Of a stretch of 64,000 bases of DNA, positions 1 to 8,065 are shown piece after piece (positions within the stretch are counted from its first letter, which is position 1; every line of letters begins with the position of its first letter). The notes beneath the pieces were generated by a model that was not told the DNA's origin, made no database searches, and worked only from the letters and a program-made list of their open reading frames with translations. A program made the position numbers and the translations under genes. Source of the stretch: Streptomyces sp. NBC_01268 (GTDB lineage Bacteria > Actinomycetota > Actinomycetes > Streptomycetales > Streptomycetaceae); assembly GCF_036240795.1 (NCBI RefSeq), contig NZ_CP108454.1:248001-312000 (forward strand), given 5' to 3'.

Positions 1-183
1 ACCACCTTGAGCATTCTCAACGGGCCGGCGACGCTGCCGGTGTCCACGGGCGCGGGCAGCGGGATGGGGCTGATCGGCATCCGCGAGCGCGTCGCCCTCA
101 TGAACGGGACGGTGACGACGGGGCCCGTGCCGTCCGGCCCCCAGCGGGGGCACTGGAAGGTCGAAGCGGTGATTCCGGCATGA
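1..183 (+). CDS. Sensor histidine kinase, C-terminal fragment (cut by window edge)
   Basis: Only the last 60 residues are present; the start lies to the left of the window. They hold the end of a HATPase_c ATP-binding domain: the G2-type box GSGMGLIGIRERV, then the short strand region usual at the end of NarX/LiaS-type kinases, then a stop at 181-183. Such kinases autophosphorylate on His and pass the phosphate to a NarL-type regulator. The stop overlaps the next start (ATGA), so the two genes are translationally coupled and form a two-component pair. The sensed signal cannot be read from this fragment. Confidence 0.9.
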   Translation, partial: TTLSILNGPATLPVSTGAGSGMGLIGIRERVALMNGTVTTGPVPSGPQRGHWKVEAVIPA

Positions 184-848
184 CCGGGTCGGCAACGGCC
201 TCTCCCCCGATCAACGTCGTCATCGCCGACGACCAGGCCGCCGTGCGCGAGCCGCTCGCGATGGTCCTCGCACTGGCCGGAGACATCAGCGTCGTGGCGA
301 CCGCCGCCAACGGCCGCGAAGTGCTGGACATCGTCGCCGCGGAACCGGTCGACGTCGTGCTGATGGACCTCCGCATGCCCGAGATGGACGGCACCGAGGC
401 GACACGTCGGCTGAGCGAAGCCCACCCGGACGTGGCCGTGGTCGTCCTCACGACGTTCGCCGACGACGACTCGATCATGGCGGCGCTCGCCGCGGGTGCC
501 CGTGGCTATCTGACGAAGAACGCGGGCCGTGAGGACATCGCCCGCGCGATCCGCGCCGCCGCGGCCGGCCAGTCGGTCCTGGATCACGAGGTGCGCAATC
601 GCCTGCTCGCCGCCGTGACCGGGGCGCAACGCTCCGCGCCGGGTGAACCCCTGCCCGACGACCTGACCCCGCGCGAGCGCGAGGTGCTGGCCCTGATCGG
701 GGAGGGACTCCCGAACCGGGCGATCGCCGAGCGGCTCTTCATCAGCGAGGCCACGGTCAAGACGCACATCAACAACCTGTTCGCCAAGGCCCGCATCCGG
801 GACCGGGCGGATGCCGTGCGACGGGCCATCGCCGCCGGACTGGCGTGA
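180..848 (+). CDS. NarL/FixJ-family response regulator (receiver + LuxR HTH)
   Basis: A 222-residue two-domain DNA-binding regulator. The receiver domain spans about residues 11-127, with the acidic pair at D17-D18, the phospho-acceptor D63 in LMDLRMPEMDG, the switch residue T90 or T91 and the conserved lysine K112. The LuxR/GerE helix-turn-helix covers about residues 160-220, with TPREREVLALI and the recognition region EATVKTHINNL. The length is normal for the family. The ATG overlaps the stop of the kinase fragment, so it is its cognate partner. The target genes are unknown; no obvious operator was seen next to it. Confidence 0.95.
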   Translation: MTGSATASPPINVVIADDQAAVREPLAMVLALAGDISVVATAANGREVLDIVAAEPVDVVLMDLRMPEMDGTEATRRLSEAHPDVAVVVLTTFADDDSIMAALAAGARGYLTKNAGREDIARAIRAAAAGQSVLDHEVRNRLLAAVTGAQRSAPGEPLPDDLTPREREVLALIGEGLPNRAIAERLFISEATVKTHINNLFAKARIRDRADAVRRAIAAGLA

Positions 849-929
849 GTGCCGCGACCGTGCCGGCCGGGGCCCGGGTCGGCGGACCGGGTTGCGTCGT
901 CGAGGCGGGCTGCGTCGTCGCGCCGGGCG

Positions 930-1484
930 TCAGCTCGCGCGGGCGGCGCGTCGCAGGCGGGCGCGGGCCGGGTCCTGGGTGGGGCGGGTGGACGGTGCGG
1001 GGTGGGCGTGCGGGGCGCCGCGGACGAAGAGGGTGACGGAGACGCCCTCGGTGAAGCCGTTGCGCCGCATCATCGCCGCGGACGCCTCGTTGCTGCTCTC
1101 CACGTCGGTGATGATGCGTGAGGCGCCCGCCGCGAAGAGGGCGTCACAGCAGTGCTCCACCAGCGCGCTCGCGACGCCACGGCCGCGGGCGCGTTCCTCC
1201 AGGGCGATCCACTCCAGGTAGCCCCAGTCCTCTCTTTCGTCGTACGAGAGGGAGCCGAGGACGAAGCCGAGCAGCCCCTGATCGTCGCGGGCGACCCAGC
1301 AGGCGTCCGGTCGGGCGTCCCAGTGCGCCGCCACCGAGGACAGCGACCAGGAGGTGTACGGCATCGCCTTGACGTCGTAGACCCGGTGTCCGAGGTCGAG
1401 CACGTCGTGGAGGTGGACCAGTTCCAGCGGGACGATCTCGACTGCGCTCTCACCCATGGAAGCGATGATGACAGAAGATGACAT
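930..1484 (-). CDS. GNAT-family N-acetyltransferase
   Basis: The protein of about 184 residues has the GCN5-related acetyltransferase fold: a middle strand with GYLEWIALEERARGRG, the acetyl-CoA pyrophosphate loop ARGRGVASALVEH, and a late motif MMRRNGFTEG typical of motif B. It should transfer an acetyl group to an amine; the substrate is unknown. Starts at 1484 or 1457 are both possible, as neither has a clear Shine-Dalgarno site; 1484 is used. The C-terminal ~25 residues are Arg/Pro/Ala-rich and probably disordered. It diverges from the molybdopterin enzyme gene and does not obviously share its function. Confidence 0.85.
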   Translation of the reverse strand: MSSSVIIASMGESAVEIVPLELVHLHDVLDLGHRVYDVKAMPYTSWSLSSVAAHWDARPDACWVARDDQGLLGFVLGSLSYDEREDWGYLEWIALEERARGRGVASALVEHCCDALFAAGASRIITDVESSNEASAAMMRRNGFTEGVSVTLFVRGAPHAHPAPSTRPTQDPARARLRRAARAS

Positions 1485-1754
1485 GACCGGATGGAAGGCA
1501 TTCCGCATCCTTTGTTCTCGTCGCTGACGAGTCGGGCGTTCGCGGGACGCTTCAGCCGGGGGGCGCGCCGTCGGGTCTCTCCCGGCACCGAGGGTCGTCC
1601 CGGCCGTCACGGGCTGCGATGGCGGGGCTTCGCCGGGCGTCCTAGGCTGGGGAACCGTACGCAGGACCACATGTCGAATGCACCCGTCGAATCCACGATC
1701 CGCATGTCGGACCGTACTTTTCGGCGGGTACGCCCTGGCGGAGGGGTGAGTGAC

Positions 1755-4067
1755 GTGAGCGCTTCCCAGGATGAGGCGGGCGGACGCGAGACCCGGGTCG
1801 GGCCCGCACCCGTGGGGGAGCCCGAGTTCGAGCCGTATCACCACCCGGCCGCGGGCTGGGGTGCCGCCAAGAGCGTGACCCGCTTCATGTCGCGCGAGGG
1901 CGCCCTCGTCGACGGGCCCCGCGCCATCCTGCGGATGAACCACGAGAACACCGGCTTCGACTGTCCGGGATGTGCCTGGCCCGACGACACCAAGGGCCTG
2001 CACCTCGACATCTGCGAGAACGGCATCAAGCACGTCACCTGGGAGATGACCCGCAAGCGGGTCGGGCCCGAGTTCTTCGCCTCCCGCTCGGTGAGCGAGT
2101 TGTCGGGCTGGAGCGACTACGACCTGGAGAACCAGGGCCGGCTCACCGAGCCGATGGTGTACGACCCCGAGACCGACCATTACGTCCCCATCAGCTGGAA
2201 GGACGCCTTCGAACTCGTCGGGAGCACCCTGCGCGGCCTGGACTCCCCGCACCAGGCGGCGTTCTACACCTCCGGCCGACTCGGCAACGAGGCCACCTTC
2301 CTCTACCAGCTGATGGCCAGGGAGCTGGGCACCAACAACCTGCCCGACTGCTCCAACATGTGCCACGAGGCCAGCGGCCGGGCCCTCACCGCCTCCCTCG
2401 GCACCGGCAAGGGCACCGTCGACCTCAAGGACTGGGAGACCACCGACGCCCTGTTCATCATCGGCGTCAACGCCGCCTCCAACGCGCCCCGCATGCTCAC
2501 CGCCCTGGCCGAGGCCCACAAGCGCGGTGCCCGCATCGTGCACGTCAACCCGCTCGTCGAGGCCGCCGCCACTCGCGCCATCATCCCGCACGACTTCCGG
2601 GATATGGCCACCCTCCACTCCACACGCACCAGCAACCTCAACATCCAGCCCCGCATCGGCGGAGACATGGCACTGCTGCGCGGCGTGGCCAAGGCGCTCC
2701 TGGAGCAGTCCTCGGCCGACCCCAAGGCCCTCGACCGGGAGTTCATCGACCGGTACACCGCCGGTTTCGAGGAGTACCGGGCCGCGTGCGAGAGCGCGTC
2801 CTGGGAGGAGATCGAGCGCCAGTCCGGCGTCGACCGCGCCGCGATCCTCCAGGCGGCCCGCGTCTACCGCGAGGCGGACCGCTCCATCGTCAGCTGGTGC
2901 CTGGGCGTCACGCAGCACGAGCACGGTGTCGACACCGTGCGGGAGATCGTCAACCTGCTCCTCCTGCGCGGGAACCTGGGCCGCGAGGGCGCCGGCCCCT
3001 CCCCGGTCCGCGGCCACAGCAACGTCCAGGGCAACCGCACCTGCGGCATCGACCATCGCCCGGCCCCGGAGTTCCTCGACCGCCTCGGCGAGGTCTGCTC
3101 GATCGACCCGCCCCGCGAGCACGGTCTCGACACGGTGGGCACCATCCGGGCCATGCACCGCGGCGATATCAAGGTCTTCGTCGGCATGGGCGGCAACTTC
3201 GCGCTCGCCGCGCCCGACACCCCGTACACGTACGAAGCGCTGCGGCAGTGCGAGCTCACGGTCCAGGTGAGCACCAAGCTCAACCGCAGCCATCTCGTGC
3301 ACGGCCGCAAGGCCCTCATCCTGCCGTGCCTGGGCCGCACCGAGAAGGACGAGCAGCGCGGCGGAACCCAGAGCACCTCCGTCGAGGACTCGATGAGCAT
3401 GGTGCACCTGTCCGTCGGCATGAAGCGGCCGGCCTCCCCGCACCTGCTGTCCGAACCGGCCGTCGTCGCCGGCATGGCCCGCGCCGCGCTGCCCGACAGC
3501 GCGACGCCGTGGGAGTGGTACGTCGAGGACTACGACCGGATCCGCGACACCATGGCCCAGGTCCTCAACGGATTCGAGGACTTCAACCGGCGGGTCCGGC
3601 TGCCCCTCGGCTTCCGCCTCAAGCAGCCGGCGCGCGAACTCGTCTTCCTCACGCCGTCCGGACGGGCCGAGTTCTCCGCGGCCCCGCTGCCCGACGTGGT
3701 TCCCGAGCCCGGCACGCTCGCACTCGGCACCATGCGCTCCCACGACCAGTGGAACACCACGATCTACTCCGACAACGACCGCTACCGCGGCGTCAAGAAC
3801 CTGCGCACGCTGGTCTTCATGAACGAGGACGACATGCGGGAGCGCGGCATCGCCAAGTTCGACCCGGTCGACATCACCAGCACGGCCAAGGACGGCAGCC
3901 GGCGCGGCCTCAACGGCTACCTGGCCATCCCCTACGACATCCCGCGCGGCTGCGCCGCCGGCTACATGCCGGAGATGAACGTGCTGTGCGCGCTCGGCGA
4001 CTACAGCACGCAGAGCGACCAGCCGATCATGAAGCACGTCAAGGTGACGATCACGCACGCTGCCTGA
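1755..4067 (+). CDS. FdhF/YdeP-family molybdopterin oxidoreductase
   Basis: About 770 residues, the usual length of the YdeP branch of the DMSO-reductase superfamily. An early cysteine pair, C70 and C73 in FDCPGCAWPDD, matches the reduced Fe-S-type motif of this branch; NLPDCSNMCHEASG follows in the cofactor domain, and a C-terminal molybdopterin-dinucleotide-binding domain lies near residues 640-765 (DQWNTTIYSDNDRYRG). The enzyme is cytoplasmic with no Tat signal. E. coli YdeP is linked to acid resistance, but the substrate of this branch is not established. GTG 1755 was chosen because GGAGG at 1740-1744 is well spaced from it; GTG 1746 is too close. No FdhD or electron-transfer subunit lies alongside. 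Confidence 0.9.
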   Translation: MSASQDEAGGRETRVGPAPVGEPEFEPYHHPAAGWGAAKSVTRFMSREGALVDGPRAILRMNHENTGFDCPGCAWPDDTKGLHLDICENGIKHVTWEMTRKRVGPEFFASRSVSELSGWSDYDLENQGRLTEPMVYDPETDHYVPISWKDAFELVGSTLRGLDSPHQAAFYTSGRLGNEATFLYQLMARELGTNNLPDCSNMCHEASGRALTASLGTGKGTVDLKDWETTDALFIIGVNAASNAPRMLTALAEAHKRGARIVHVNPLVEAAATRAIIPHDFRDMATLHSTRTSNLNIQPRIGGDMALLRGVAKALLEQSSADPKALDREFIDRYTAGFEEYRAACESASWEEIERQSGVDRAAILQAARVYREADRSIVSWCLGVTQHEHGVDTVREIVNLLLLRGNLGREGAGPSPVRGHSNVQGNRTCGIDHRPAPEFLDRLGEVCSIDPPREHGLDTVGTIRAMHRGDIKVFVGMGGNFALAAPDTPYTYEALRQCELTVQVSTKLNRSHLVHGRKALILPCLGRTEKDEQRGGTQSTSVEDSMSMVHLSVGMKRPASPHLLSEPAVVAGMARAALPDSATPWEWYVEDYDRIRDTMAQVLNGFEDFNRRVRLPLGFRLKQPARELVFLTPSGRAEFSAAPLPDVVPEPGTLALGTMRSHDQWNTTIYSDNDRYRGVKNLRTLVFMNEDDMRERGIAKFDPVDITSTAKDGSRRGLNGYLAIPYDIPRGCAAGYMPEMNVLCALGDYSTQSDQPIMKHVKVTITHAA

Positions 4068-4079
4068 CGTACCGCCGTG

Positions 4080-4119
4080 GTGCGCGGCCGGCGCTCGCAA
4101 GGCTGCCGGTCCGCGCCAC
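4080..4119. terminator. Imperfect GC-rich hairpin after the molybdopterin gene
   Basis: Two arms (4080-4092 and 4105-4119) pair apart from two single-base bulges, around a 12-nt loop, 12 bases after the stop codon. There is no T-tract, which is common in Streptomyces terminators. It is a likely transcription end for the upstream gene. Confidence 0.5.
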
Positions 4120-4474
4120 GGGAGCATCGCCGTCACCACCGCCCGCGCTGCGCATCACCATGGCACGACGGCCTCGCCCCCACCCCACCACCTTCCTGAC
4201 CACGTGCGAGGAGGCCGGCCTGCCGCGCCCGGCGTACGGTCGAACTCCTCTGGCCGGCGCGTGACTTCGCCCTCGGCGTTTCGGCCATGCGCGACATCGA
4301 AGGCCCCGGCGGCAAGGGCTTGCCCCACACGGATCGATGCACGCCACACGAACTCGCTTTCGCCTGAGCTCGGGGTTCGAACGGCGTCCGAATCCGCTGT
4401 CCTCGAACCACGCACCCGCGTCGTTGAGCCACCCGACACCCCAGCATTCCGTCTCGACCTGGCGAGGTGCCGAC
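4120..4474. other. Intergenic stretch with coding-like scraps
   Basis: No intact gene was found. On the plus strand a short open stretch reads like degraded protein (for example TFLTTCEEAGLPRPAYG near 4190-4245, and in another frame RDFALGVSAMRDIEGPG near 4255-4310). These may be remnants of a lost gene, but I could not assign a family. The Shine-Dalgarno site of the next gene (GAGG, 4464-4467) closes the region. Confidence 0.35.
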
Positions 4475-5704
4475 ATGCCGCCATCCGTTGACCACATCCG
4501 ATGTACGGTCGCCGACTACCTCGGCCGCCATCCCTCCGAGCGCATCGCTCTCTCCGGACTCCTGTCCACGCTCGACTCCGGGAGTGACCCGACCAGCCGG
4601 GGCACGCTGCCCGGGCACGTCACCTGCAGTGCCGTCGTGCTCGACGCCGATCGACGCATCCTGCACATCGCGCACCGGGCCAGCGGTCTGCTGCTCACCC
4701 CCGGCGGTCACGTCGACAGCGGTGACGACACGCTGCTCGCGGCCGCGCTGCGGGAGCTCCAGGAGGAAACCGGCATCCCGGCGGCGTGTCTTGCTCTCAC
4801 GCACGAGTTCGGAGGGGCGCCCCTCGACATCGACGTCCACGACATCGACGCCCGCCCGTCGAAGGGCGAACCCGCGCACCAGCACTACGACTTCCAGTAC
4901 GTCTTCCGCCTGACACCCGACGCCCCGGACCTCGCCCTGCAGGAGGAGGAGATCGCGGGGGCGGTCTGGCTGCCTCAGGACGAGGTCCGATCACCGACTC
5001 TGCGCATGAAGCTGCGGGACGCCGCCTTGGACGGCACGATCACCCCGGTGAACGCGTCGGCGCGCGGGGTCGACTCCGGCACGACCTCGTGCACACCCTG
5101 GCGCGCCGCGCGACGGCTGGGCACAGAGGGTGACGCACACAGCCGGCCGGCCCCGGTCCGCCTCGACACCACGGAGAGAGCATTGTCCAGCTCTACAACG
5201 AACGACAGCGGCACGCGGCCCGACCTGGCTCAAGAGCTCCTGGCACGGGCGGCAGCCGATCAGAAGGCCGGGCATCAGGGCGACGGCCCCGCGATCCGAC
5301 GTGTCGACGCCGCCAACACCGCGTGGCTCCAGCACGTCGTCACCGCCTTCGGCTGGCCGGTCCGGAGCCTGGTCGGCGAGGCGGCGTCCGAAGCGGCCTG
5401 GCTCCTTGCCCAGCACGCCGACCGCGACCCCGCGTTTCAAGAATCCGCCCTCGCCCTGATGGTCGAAGCGGCCGCACACGGAGAAGTCCCCGGCCGGCAC
5501 CTCGCCTATCTCACCGACCGCTGCCAAGTCGCCAGGGGCGAGGCCCAGACCTACGGAACACAGTACGGGCCAGGCCCAGACGGCCGGCTGGCTCTGCAGC
5601 GGGTCATCGACCCCGCCGGCCTCGACGAACGGCGTGCGAGCGTCGGACTGGGACCGCACGCCGAGTACGCCGCGCTGATCAATGAGCGGTACGGATCCAC
5701 CTGA
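4475..5704 (+). CDS. NUDIX hydrolase fused to a DUF6624 domain
   Basis: One frame of 409 residues joins two domains. Residues ~50-180 form a NUDIX hydrolase: the box runs from GGHVDSGDD to RELQEETGI, with Asp in place of the first conserved Glu, while the catalytic REXXEE core is complete. NUDIX enzymes cleave nucleoside diphosphates linked to another group. Residues ~245-409 match the actinobacterial DUF6624 family, of unknown role (AFGWPVRSLVGEAASEAAWL, LTDRCQVARGEAQTYGTQY). ATG 4475 has GAGG 7 bases upstream. An internal TTG at 5183 has its own GGAG and could start a separate DUF6624 protein; no stop separates the two parts. Confidence 0.8.
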   Translation: MPPSVDHIRCTVADYLGRHPSERIALSGLLSTLDSGSDPTSRGTLPGHVTCSAVVLDADRRILHIAHRASGLLLTPGGHVDSGDDTLLAAALRELQEETGIPAACLALTHEFGGAPLDIDVHDIDARPSKGEPAHQHYDFQYVFRLTPDAPDLALQEEEIAGAVWLPQDEVRSPTLRMKLRDAALDGTITPVNASARGVDSGTTSCTPWRAARRLGTEGDAHSRPAPVRLDTTERALSSSTTNDSGTRPDLAQELLARAAADQKAGHQGDGPAIRRVDAANTAWLQHVVTAFGWPVRSLVGEAASEAAWLLAQHADRDPAFQESALALMVEAAAHGEVPGRHLAYLTDRCQVARGEAQTYGTQYGPGPDGRLALQRVIDPAGLDERRASVGLGPHAEYAALINERYGST

Positions 5705-5711
5705 CCGCCCG

Positions 5712-5759
5712 CCCCGCCATCGTGCGGCCTGCCCGCCCCCGCCATCGTGCGGCCTGCCC
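5712..5759. repeat. Two-copy 25-bp tandem repeat in the 5' leader of the methyltransferase
   Basis: A 23-base block at 5712-5734 is repeated exactly at 5737-5759, with period 25, between the stop of the NUDIX fusion and the methyltransferase. It looks like a local duplication; no function is evident. Confidence 0.9.
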
Positions 5760-5781
5760 ACCCACCAGAGAGAAGGCCCTG

Positions 5782-6366
5782 ATGACCACCAGCCTGTCCA
5801 CCGCGAGCAGTGCCTACTGGGAGCCCCTCTGGGCCGACGGCCGACGCTACCGGCAGTTGTGCGAGGCCGAGTTGCGGCTGATGTCCGAACACCTCGGTCC
5901 CGGCGCAGGCCGCCCCGCCCTCGACATCGGCAGCGGCGACGGCACCCTGGCCCGGTACCTCCACCACGAGCGCGGCTACCGCACGACCGGCATCGACTGC
6001 TCCCCCAGCGCGGTCGCGCTCGCCGCATCCCGCGACACCGTCCCCGGGCCGTCCTGGAGGTGCCTCGACATCACCACCGATGCCCTCGCCACCCTGCCGA
6101 ACCCGGCCTACGCTCTGATCACTTGCCGTTTGGTGTACCGGTGGATGGAAGACAAGCCGACGTTCCTCGACCGCGTGCGCCGCCTCCTCGCGCCCGGTGG
6201 GACGTTCTGGGTCGTCACCGAAATCGCGGGCCGCCGCAGGACCACCGACTCGGCTCTCCTGCGGCTCGGGATTCAGCCCGCGGACGCCGAGCTGCTGACG
6301 GCCGGCTGGTCCGCGATGCGTACCGCCGACCTCGACGTCCTGCGCTGCTACGCCCTACGCCCCTGA
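5782..6366 (+). CDS. Class I SAM-dependent methyltransferase
   Basis: The protein of 194 residues has the Rossmann methyltransferase motif I ALDIGSGDGTLARYL near residues 40-55, an acidic ribose-binding end of strand 2 (GIDCSPSAV), and motif II/III features (LITCRLVYRW, LLAPGGTFWVV). It would transfer a methyl group from SAM to an unknown acceptor. ATG 5782 has GAAGG 5 bases upstream; an earlier in-frame start at 5722 lies inside the tandem repeat and is unlikely. It lies 77 bases after the NUDIX-DUF6624 gene on the same strand and may be cotranscribed with it. Confidence 0.85.
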   Translation: MTTSLSTASSAYWEPLWADGRRYRQLCEAELRLMSEHLGPGAGRPALDIGSGDGTLARYLHHERGYRTTGIDCSPSAVALAASRDTVPGPSWRCLDITTDALATLPNPAYALITCRLVYRWMEDKPTFLDRVRRLLAPGGTFWVVTEIAGRRRTTDSALLRLGIQPADAELLTAGWSAMRTADLDVLRCYALRP

Positions 6367-6460
6367 CCCTTGCCGCTCGATGCGCAGCAGGCAGCCCCGC
6401 GCGCCCACAGAGGTGGCCCCGATGCCGATACCCACGCCGCTGACCGCCCGTCCGTGGCGT

Positions 6461-6485
6461 GGGCCATCGCCGGAGGCGATGGCCC
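6461..6485. terminator. Bidirectional hairpin between convergent genes
   Basis: A perfect 11-bp stem with a 3-base loop (6461-6471 / 6475-6485) lies between the convergent methyltransferase and deaminase genes. A second, mutually exclusive 8-bp stem (6431-6438 / 6456-6463) overlaps it. It probably ends transcripts from both sides. Confidence 0.7.
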
Positions 6486-6497
6486 GGGGGACGTTGT

Positions 6498-7484
6498 CTA
6501 GGAGGAGGCGGGGAAGGACTTCAGCCAGGTTCCGTCGCCCTGGGCGATGGCGTTGGTGTACCCGCAGTCGTCGGCCTGGGCGGCGGCTCCGGGGTAGGCC
6601 ACCTCGACGGCGACCTTGGGGAAGTCCTTGATGAACGCCGCGACCGCGATCCTGCCCTCCTTCACGGGCCCGCGTTCGCAGTCGAGCCTGACGGTGCCCC
6701 GTTCGATGCCCTGGATCCATTGCCGGAAGGACTGCGGGCGCATCAGCGGTTCGGGCACCATCTGGGCGCTGAGGTCCAGGGCGATCCCGTCGAGCACGGC
6801 GGTCACCTCGTCGAGCGGTACGGATCCCGCCTTCGGTGCCGGGTACAGGTACGAGGAGTGCGGTTGCCGGTCGATGGCCGTCGCCGTCCCCGCATAACGC
6901 TTGCCGGCCTTCCCCCCGGCGAACTTGACGTCGAAGGTGCCGGTGGCCGCGGCCACCGGGCTGCCGGGGTACGTCTTGGCCCACAGCCCGTCACTGCCCT
7001 GTGTGGCATCGCCGATGCCGTACGCCCCGTACAAGCCGCCGCCCGCTTCGATCAGTGCCGCGGAGCCGCCGCCGCGCACGGCGTTGCGATAGCGGACCCG
7101 GAGGGTCAGGGCCGGGAAGTCCTTGCGGAAGTCCTTGATCACCGAGCGGCAGGAGTGGCACGGGCCCATGTCGGAGTACAGGTCCAGCGTGCCCTTGCGG
7201 ACGGCTCCGATGCGCCCCTTGTAGTCGGCGGTGCTCGTACATCCGAGGTGGTTGTAGATCTTGTCGGCCAGGAGGTTCACCACCTGGCGCTCGGCGTCCT
7301 TGGTGTGCTGACGCTCCCTCAGGGCACCTGTCCAGTCGGCGGGTTCGGGAATGTCCTTGTAGTAGTTGTCCCCGCGCAGCGCCTGGTGCGAGACGCTCTG
7401 GAACTCTCCTTCGAGGCCGGGATACCCGATGAAGGCGATCGAGTACGTGAGGATCGCCTTGTTCGTGAATGCGGCGGTGGTCAT
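6498..7484 (-). CDS. Zinc-dependent deaminase-fold protein (BURPS668_1122-like) with a second degenerate unit
   Basis: A 328-residue protein without a signal peptide or membrane segment. Residues 60-135 carry the deaminase signature: HTKDAERQVV (D63-A64-E65, with E65 the expected proton shuttle) and GPCHSCRSVI (C109 and C112, zinc ligands), then KDFPALTLRVRY. This resembles the BURPS668_1122 branch of the toxin-type deaminases, which act on bases in nucleic acid or nucleotides. Residues 263-325 repeat the pattern in degraded form (GTVRLDCERGP, FIKDFPKVAVEV, QGDGTWLKSFPAS), but both cysteines are gone. GGAG lies ~8 bases before the ATG at 7484. Target and partners are unknown. The family placement comes from motif reading only. 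Confidence 0.7.
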   Translation of the reverse strand: MTTAAFTNKAILTYSIAFIGYPGLEGEFQSVSHQALRGDNYYKDIPEPADWTGALRERQHTKDAERQVVNLLADKIYNHLGCTSTADYKGRIGAVRKGTLDLYSDMGPCHSCRSVIKDFRKDFPALTLRVRYRNAVRGGGSAALIEAGGGLYGAYGIGDATQGSDGLWAKTYPGSPVAAATGTFDVKFAGGKAGKRYAGTATAIDRQPHSSYLYPAPKAGSVPLDEVTAVLDGIALDLSAQMVPEPLMRPQSFRQWIQGIERGTVRLDCERGPVKEGRIAVAAFIKDFPKVAVEVAYPGAAAQADDCGYTNAIAQGDGTWLKSFPASS

Positions 7485-8065
7485 GGGCTGAGCTCCCCCA
7501 CTCCGTCACAGGATGTACCGGGCGGCCGCCCCCGCAGGCCCGTACGCGCTGCGCGCAGGACGGGCCCGGCGGGCGGCCCCTGGTGGCTTCCCCTCCGAAG
7601 GACCCGCCAATCCCGGGTTCACGGGTGTCCGGCCCTTGGCCGGGAAGGACGCCGATCGGCCCCCTGCGCCGCTGAGTTGGTCCATGCCGACGTCCATTGG
7701 GTCCACCCCCGCGTCGGCACCAGCTACTGGGCTGCCGGGCTGAAGCCGAAGGCTTCGACCCGGCCACTTCGAGGTTCACCCTGAACGTGCCGGCCGACCC
7801 CGGCCAGAGGATCCGCTCCCTGCGGGACGCTGCCTCCTCCTGAGCGGCAAGGTGGCCACGTCCGACCTCCGCAACGTGAGAACGCGACAGGGCCGGGCGG
7901 CTAGAAAGGTTGTAGACCGGTCGATGCGTACCGAGCCCGGAGCGCGCACGCGGAGTGGGTGAGCAAGTCCGCCGCCTGGACGGAAATGGCCGGTTGAAGG
8001 CTGAACGGATCAGTCGGCGGGGGCTGAGGATGAGCCTTCGAGGTGTACGGGGGATAGGGGGCGCC
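7485..8065. other. Intergenic region with one hairpin
   Basis: No convincing gene in 580 bases. An imperfect hairpin at 7733-7763 (6+6 bp around a two-base mismatch, 3-base loop) is the only clear structure. The short open frames here have Arg/Pro/Gly-rich shadow composition. Confidence 0.5.

Noticed and set aside
1491..1754. Upstream extension of the molybdopterin enzyme to an ATG at 1491
   Set aside because: The extra residues are basic and unlike the family; the well-spaced GGAGG favours GTG 1755.
930..4139. Very long minus-strand open frame opposite the molybdopterin enzyme
   Set aside because: Only its last ~185 codons (GNAT) look like protein. The rest is Gly/Val/Arg/Asp-rich antisense of a clear gene in high-GC DNA.
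4365..4385. GGGTTCGAAC resembling a tRNA T-loop
   Set aside because: No cloverleaf could be formed around it on either strand.
7725..7790. tRNA-like arm (GGTCGAAGCC region)
   Set aside because: It folds only as a single hairpin; no acceptor stem, anticodon loop or CCA-side pairing could be built.
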